Positions 58,711 through 64,000 of a DNA stretch of 64,000 nt are shown in pieces. The stretch spans positions 124,794,533 to 124,858,532 of the forward strand of contig CM048845.1 in assembly GCA_026545225.1 (NCBI GenBank), in the 5' to 3' direction. How positions within the stretch are numbered: the first letter of the stretch is position 1; every line of letters begins with the position of its first letter. The position numbers were made by a program, and so were the translations under genes. The notes beneath the pieces are model-generated. The model was given only the letters and a program-made list of their open reading frames with translations. It had not been told where the DNA came from and made no database searches. Origin of the DNA: Cornus controversa. Lineage: Eukaryota; Streptophyta; Magnoliopsida; Cornales; Cornaceae.

Positions 58711-59356
58711 AGTAAAGTACAAAAAAAACTCCGCTATATGAAAAATGTGCAAATACCCTCTGGTGTGCGCAAAACCCCCCCTTGCATTTTTCAGTTTGTG
58801 CAAATAAGGACAAATCTTCAATTTAGGAGAAATTGAACAATAAAATGACTAAAGTACCCTTTATGATTTTTTTATTTATTTAAAAAAGAGTAAAGTGCAA
58901 AAAAACACTCTGTTATATACAAAATGTGTAGAAAATCGCTTTACAGTTTATTATGTTCATATAACCCCTCTACATTTCTACAATCTGTCCCTTCCATCAA
59001 AATTTTAAATGACCAAAATGTCACTCACAACCTTTAAAACCGTTGTGCAATGTTTGGATGCATGTTTTATTTTTATATTAACTAAAAATATATTTTAATT
59101 AATTTATTATTTCAGATGGGCTCGACGAGTGAAAATAAAGGAGTATTCACATTTTTTAAATAAATAAAAAATTAATATTTGAATGAGCTATTTTTGGACA
59201 TCCAAACATGGTATTAGAATGTATGGTTTTTAGACATTTTAATTGTTAAATTGACAAAATGTCCTTATTTGCACATTTTGTAAACAGTGAGGGTTTTTTT
59301 TGCACTACAAGGGAGTTGCACATTTAGTACACAATGAGAGTGTTTTTTGCACCTTA
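58711..59356. mobile_element. MITE with long inverted repeats and an internal extra end copy
   Basis: Left TAAAGTACAAAAAAAACTCC...AAATGTGCAAATACC...TTTGTGCAAATAAGGACA and the reverse complement of the right end (TAAGGTGCAAAAAACACTC...TAAATGTGCAACTCCC...AAATGTGCAAATAAGGACA) align over about 110 bp. A third copy of the end sequence (GAGTAAAGTGCAAAAAAACACTC) starts at about 58889. No clear target duplication. No coding. Confidence 0.65.
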
Positions 59357-59746
59357 AAAAAAGTAAAAAAATGAAATAACAAAAATAATACTTTTGGATT
59401 TTTCAAAAGATTCTAACATCATTATATATAACAGGGGCAATTTGCTCCAAAATTTGAAATTATAGAGATTTATATGTACATAACAAATAACATAGGTGTT
59501 TTTTTCACATTTTTTATATAATGCGGGGTTTTTTTTTGAAACAATGAAAAACATAAGAGCATGAATATTAGGATGCTTAATTATATTTTGGATGCATTCT
59601 CGGCTGTACGAAATTGGAATTGAATTAAAATTCTACGAATTCAATTCTAAATTTACAATTCCAATTTTTCAGTTCGGACAAACTATTCATATGGAATTTA
59701 AATTAAAAATTAATTAAATTTTATATAAATAAATATGTATGTGAGC

Positions 59747-59788
<42 letters not shown>

Positions 59789-59790
<2 letters not shown>

Positions 59791-59973
59791 CCATGATTAC
59801 ATATGAACTATGACTCAATGAGTCATACATTTAGCTCTTTGGCAAGGTTTACTGTTTGCAGTGGACCATTAGTTTCAAAATCTTACTTTTGAATGGATGC
59901 ACGGTCAGGGATTAATATTGTCAATTATGGTATATGTATGGCTCATTGAGTCATAGTTCATATGTAACCTGGT
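59789..59973. mobile_element. 185-bp foldback MITE embedded in (TA)n
   Basis: AACCATGATTACATATGAACTATGACTCAATGAGTCATACAT at the left and, reversed, AACCAGGTTACATATGAACTATGACTCAATGAGCCATACAT at the right form nearly perfect inverted repeats of about 42 bp. (TA)n lies on both sides. Confidence 0.88.
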
Positions 59974-62138
59974 TATATATATATATATAAAAGATAATTG
60001 GGTAAATTACACTGATCTCTCCTGTAAATATGCTAAATAACAGAGATTTTTTCAGTGTTTTCAAAATTAACACTTGTCAGTGTTGTCAAATACTCAAATT
60101 GGTGAAATGACAATTATACCAATGTATAATTTCTTATTTTTTAATTGAAAATATATGATTATGCAAAAGAACAAAATTACCCTTCTCACTTTTATCCAAA
60201 ACAACACATGATTTTTGTCCTTATGCAAAAAGAAAAATTATCAAAACAAATTAACGAAAAACAAAATAGCAACATCTGAATTTGAAATAAATAAAATACG
60301 TGTATGAAAATGTACAATCGATGAAGCAATCACGGCGGCGGTGAAGAAAGAGAGAGCACTCCAAAACTCACCCAATAATTAGTACTACTCTCATATCTAT
60401 TAGCTAGACACTATGCGAAAATTATTAACAAAATTTTCTTTTGGACAACGAAAAAGGCCCACTACTGTTCCTCTGTTTTTGATGCTTTTTGGTACCAAAC
60501 GAAGGGTTGAGAGAGAGAAAAGTTCAGATTTTGTTTGTGTTCTTAGATTGGATTGCAAAGATTTGAAATTTGATGTGGTTCTGAGATGGGTTTGTACTGA
60601 TTTCGGTAGATCTGGGTTTGGGTGGTGGACTTATGGAGCCTCCAAGAGTAATCTTGGCTTCTCTATAGAAATTTATTTGCTTCTTGCATTACTTCATTTG
60701 GTCTCCTTATTTTAGGTTCCATAAAAGGTCAGATTCAATTTTTCCCCTTTTCGGTTGTCTTCTTCCTTCTTGTTTTGGTATCATTACCCTTTTTACTCAA
60801 ATTGGGTATATAGATTTTATGCCATACCTATTTATACAATTTCTTGTTTTGTATAAATTTGTCCTTTCAATTGCTAAGTTAACTATCCTTCAAACATGGG
60901 TAGTCTTCGTAAAAGTATTTGGGAGAAAAATTTTCGTTTTTACACGCATGAATGGTATAATTGAAATTCTGCTTTTTAAGATTAACTCACAATTGTTTAT
61001 AATTGATCAGAATAAATCAAAGAAAAAAGGAAAAAAAAAGGATAATTGATTTAGTTGTTTTCCCTTTATCTTTGTTTTATTGTTCTAGAAACTATTTCAT
61101 CGAATTTCATGTTCGATGCAGGAGGATTGTATGACGATGTTTGATTTTTGAGCGTTGAAAACTTGATGTTGTTCTTAAACATATGGGTTCAGAACTCACA
61201 CACACATGCTCCCATGGTTGGCGTGGATAGGGGGAAATAGTATGAAATATATGCAATTTTGTTCATGCATCCCCCAATAAAAAAAAAAAGGAAAAGAAAA
61301 AGGATAAACAAAGAACACGTGCTCAATTTCTTGATTAGCTAGTTATCAAACTGGAGTAGAGTGAGATTATTGTATTAATTGGCTTCAATAACAGTAAATA
61401 CACTAGGAAAACAATACAAGTGAAACACTTCGAAAGTGGGAGGTTCTACTTTGTTTGTAGTGAGTGAGAGAGAGGTTTTGTGTGAATGAGGATCAAAATG
61501 AGATGGCAGGTAGTTTTAATAATCGTGTTAAAAATTCTCAACACTAATTTAACTCATTTATTAAACATGTTACGTGTCTACCTGTGTAATAAATATATCT
61601 TATAATGACACAATTCGTTTAATAACTTTTTTTAAGCCATTTTACTTATATGATATGAGTTTCTCTATTCCTAAATTTTTTTTTTTTTCTGAAGATTATA
61701 TAAAAAATAAAATACATATTTATACATAAACCTTAAAATCAAACTATATTATATTTGTTGTATTTATATATACACCCCTAAACATACTAATGTGATTCAA
61801 CAATTGAGAAGACACTATAACAATTTCATCCTTACATAGATTACGAACAATTGCAATATATATAAGTTTGAATAAAATCAGAATATATGAATATCGCAAT
61901 TTTTGCGTGTCGTATTCATGTTGACCCGTTTACCAAACGTGTCGGTTTACTTTAAAGTCAAACTTGCTTAACTCTCGTGTCCAATTTTACCACTCCTAAT
62001 GGCAGGGATTGAGGAAAGGGCAAAATTGTTCACAAAAATTATGTCAAAGAAGGGTATTTCAGTCATTTCAAACATCTTAAGAGTATTTTGAGATTTTCAG
62101 AGAAGAAAAGAAAAAAAAAAGAAAAAAAAAGTTAAATA
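59974..62138. other. Spacer; no gene supported
   Basis: A plus-strand frame at 60413-60715 (100 codons) and another at 60684-61049 are open, but composition and lack of domain make them doubtful. GAAGAAAGAGAGAG lies at 60343. Confidence 0.4.
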
Positions 62139-62146
62139 CTTGGAAG

Positions 62147-62318
62147 TAGGGGTGCACACGGTACGGTTCCTCACGGTTCTTGGTGGAACCGGAACCGGAA
62201 CCGTTACCAACGGTTCCTGATTTTCGGAACCGGAACCGGAACCGTTGGGGGTTGGAACCGTGAGGAACCGTACCGCGGTTCTCGGTACGGTTCCGGTTCC
62301 GAACCGCGGTTCCTTGGG

Positions 62319-62362
<44 letters not shown>

Positions 62363-62832
62363 AGCTTGAAAATACAAAATATATATATATATATATATTC
62401 ATTAAATAAATGTGAAACCTACAATCTAAAAATGGCACCCTATATATATATAATTATTATATTATATTATAGATATATATACATTACATATAATGTATAT
62501 ATATTATGTATAGTAATTATATTATAATATAATTATTATATATAATATATGATAATATAATTATTATACATAATATATATACATTATATATAATTATTAT
62601 ATGTAATGTATATATATATATATATATTATATATAGTTATTATATTATATATATATATACACATATTTAATATAAAACGGTTCCGGTTCCGGTTCCGGTT
62701 CCAAGGAACCGTTACTCCCAACGGTTCCGGTTCCCGGAACCGGAACCGTTGCCACGGTTCGGTACGGTTCCGGTACGGTTCCCTTCGGTTCCGGTTCCGG
62801 TTCCGGTTCCGACGGTTCTTTGTGCACCCCTA
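62147..62832. mobile_element. hAT-type MITE rich in GGTTCC hexamers
   Basis: TAGGGGTGCACACGG at the left and, reversed, TAGGGGTGCACAAAG at the right; a perfect 8-bp target duplication CTTGGAAG (62139-62146, 62833-62840). Both subterminal zones consist of tandem or near-tandem GGTTCC / GGAACC hexamers with GGTACGGTTCC words. The middle is poly(T) (from about 62320) and (TA)n. It is non-coding; frames through it are hexamer artefacts. Confidence 0.95.
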
Positions 62833-62840
62833 CTTGGAAG

Positions 62841-63902
62841 GAAAGTTAAAGGTTTAGGTTGGTGCTAACGAAGGAGTTTCTTGACTTTTGCCCATACTTC
62901 TTTACATTCCTAGCAATATGAAAGTATCTGTTCTCACTTTTTTTGTTCTCTTGGTCTCACATCTTTAATAAATAAATCACATATAAATGTATATATATGT
63001 ATATGTGTGTGTGTGTATATATATATTATATAAATTATGGTAGAACAAAACTCTCGAACAGTCAGAGACACACATCTGACATCAAAAAAATCACATTCCA
63101 CCTGAAATGCATGCCACAGACAGAGCTAAGCTTAATTGGAACTCATTTAAAAAAATTGAACAAAGAAATTAACTGAAAATCTAAAAAGACCTTAGTTGAA
63201 TAAAGAACCATATATATGTACAGCTTCTTAACATTATCATCCTACTAAAAAAAAAAGAAAAAACCCTTCTGGTTCTTTCCTCCACAGCAAGCCTGTTGGA
63301 CCATCATGCTTTCCATAAAGAAAATAAACACAAAAGAGAAGACCCTTGAGTCCCTATTAGAGAAAACAAGAAATAACAAAGATGGTTCTTCTCTAAGCAT
63401 ACTGTCTTCCCACCCCTGAAAGCAAGAGTAGAACAGAACATAACTGCTCACAGGCCAAAATTTGAGGTACTGACTTAAGAAGCTGCAAAGACCGGAAATT
63501 CAATTGACTATTAGAGCCTAGCAAAGATTTCATTTGAAAAATGAAATTCAACTGGAAATATTTCATTTGAAAAATTAGAGCCTAGGAAAAAAAACATGTA
63601 AACTACTCATTGGTTCAAATGCATCAAAATATAAGGTTTTTTCATATCATCTGGAAAGGTGGAGAAGGCTTCAAACTCTTTTGGATCATGGATCATTAAA
63701 TCGACGGCCCTGAAGAGTTGTGTTTGGTCCAAGCCTTGGACCTTAACACCATCTTGGCAGTCACCTTTGGGGGTTCAAAATATAAAAATTTATCGAGCGA
63801 CTAAACCACAGGCCTCAAAGCCGATCATAATGCATATGAACTTCGTTGTTTTCTTTTCTGAGAGTGCAAACCCCGCGAAGATGAGGCATTGAATCTTCCA
63901 TG
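62841..63902 (-). other. Probable 3' UTR and downstream sequence of the right-edge gene
   Basis: It directly follows the stop codon at 63903. No other exon is recognised on either strand. GTGTGTGTGT-TATA runs lie at about 63005-63026. Confidence 0.45.
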
Positions 63903-64000
63903 TTAGTCTTCCAAAACATTAGTGGCATCATCATTTACCCCATTATGGGAACCAATCGTCGTCGAAGTCTCTTCCAAGTTATTAGACTCTTCATTGGTTT
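63903..64000 (-). CDS. C-terminal end of an unidentified protein (cut by the window edge)
   Basis: On the minus strand the last 31 codons before TAA (63905-63903) read TNEESNNLEETSTTIGSHNG, then VNDDATNVLED. The stretch is acidic, Asn/Thr-rich and open to the edge, with codon use unlike the surrounding AT-rich spacer. It is consistent with a disordered protein tail. The family cannot be told from this part alone. Confidence 0.55.
   Translation of the reverse strand, partial: TNEESNNLEETSTTIGSHNGVNDDATNVLED

Noticed and set aside
60413-61049. Two plus-strand frames of 100 and 121 codons
   Set aside because: Low-complexity, hydrophobic or Phe/Leu-rich, overlapping in different frames, no domain and no splice pattern.
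62097-62857. Frames with GSGSGS or FRFRFRF peptides
   Set aside because: They are translations of GGTTCC hexamers in a hAT MITE.

Overview
This is nuclear DNA from a flowering plant, probably a eudicot. It is strongly AT-rich, has intron-split genes with GT-AG borders, many (TA)n tracts, Ty3/Gypsy elements of the Tat and Athila types, LINEs, a SINE, a TRIM and many small inverted-repeat elements. The protein families present (GRX-like MGC-start protein, HD-Zip I, GCD1-like) are plant families. I cannot name the species. There is no prokaryotic-style operon, no CRISPR array and no obvious new defence system.

Layout. (1) 1-5.3 kb: AT-rich tandem repeats holding a Mutator-like MITE that itself carries a hAT-type MITE, then gene-free sequence. 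(2) 5.7-7.1 kb, minus strand: an intronless glutaredoxin-domain gene with a myristoylation-type N-terminus, acidic repeats and 22 consecutive glycines. (3) 8.8-22.5 kb: a nested transposon complex. A 13.15-kb Tat-type LTR retrotransposon (9003-22156, target duplication CCTTC) sits in an old LINE relic that continues on both sides. Inside it are a broken gag-protease, an Athila-type fragment (gag plus one 1.5-kb LTR, opposite strand), two blocks of an 80-bp tandem repeat on either side of a hAT relic, and a decayed antisense ORF with its own TATA-like box. Reverse transcriptase and integrase are missing. (4) 22.9-24.4 kb: a DNA-transposon-like segment with a broken Myb-like gene. (5) 27-30.4 kb: a 0.9-kb tandem duplication carrying or adjoining three MITEs; one copy of the duplication preserves the empty site of one MITE.

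(6) 34.4-36.1 kb, plus strand: a complete three-exon HD-Zip class I transcription factor of the ATHB13/ATHB20/ATHB23 group. (7) 37-46.6 kb: transposon-rich spacer with a hAT-type element, a foldback element, a 5'-truncated LINE (13-bp target duplication) inserted into the end of another element, a second copy of the hAT relic, and a Harbinger-like MITE. (8) 47.8-55.0 kb, minus strand: a three-exon GCD1-like mitochondrial protein gene whose 6-kb first intron holds a SINE, a hAT MITE and a TRIM. (9) 55.0-56.5 kb: a shared upstream region with AAACCCTA boxes on both strands and a possible first exon of a divergent gene. (10) 56.5-63 kb: more MITEs. (11) The right edge carries the last 31 codons of an unidentified minus-strand gene.

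The protein-coding genes are not functionally linked: a plasma-membrane-type GRX-like protein, a leaf/root developmental HD-Zip factor and a mitochondrial protein. Most of the sequence, and most of what is unusual, is transposon layering.
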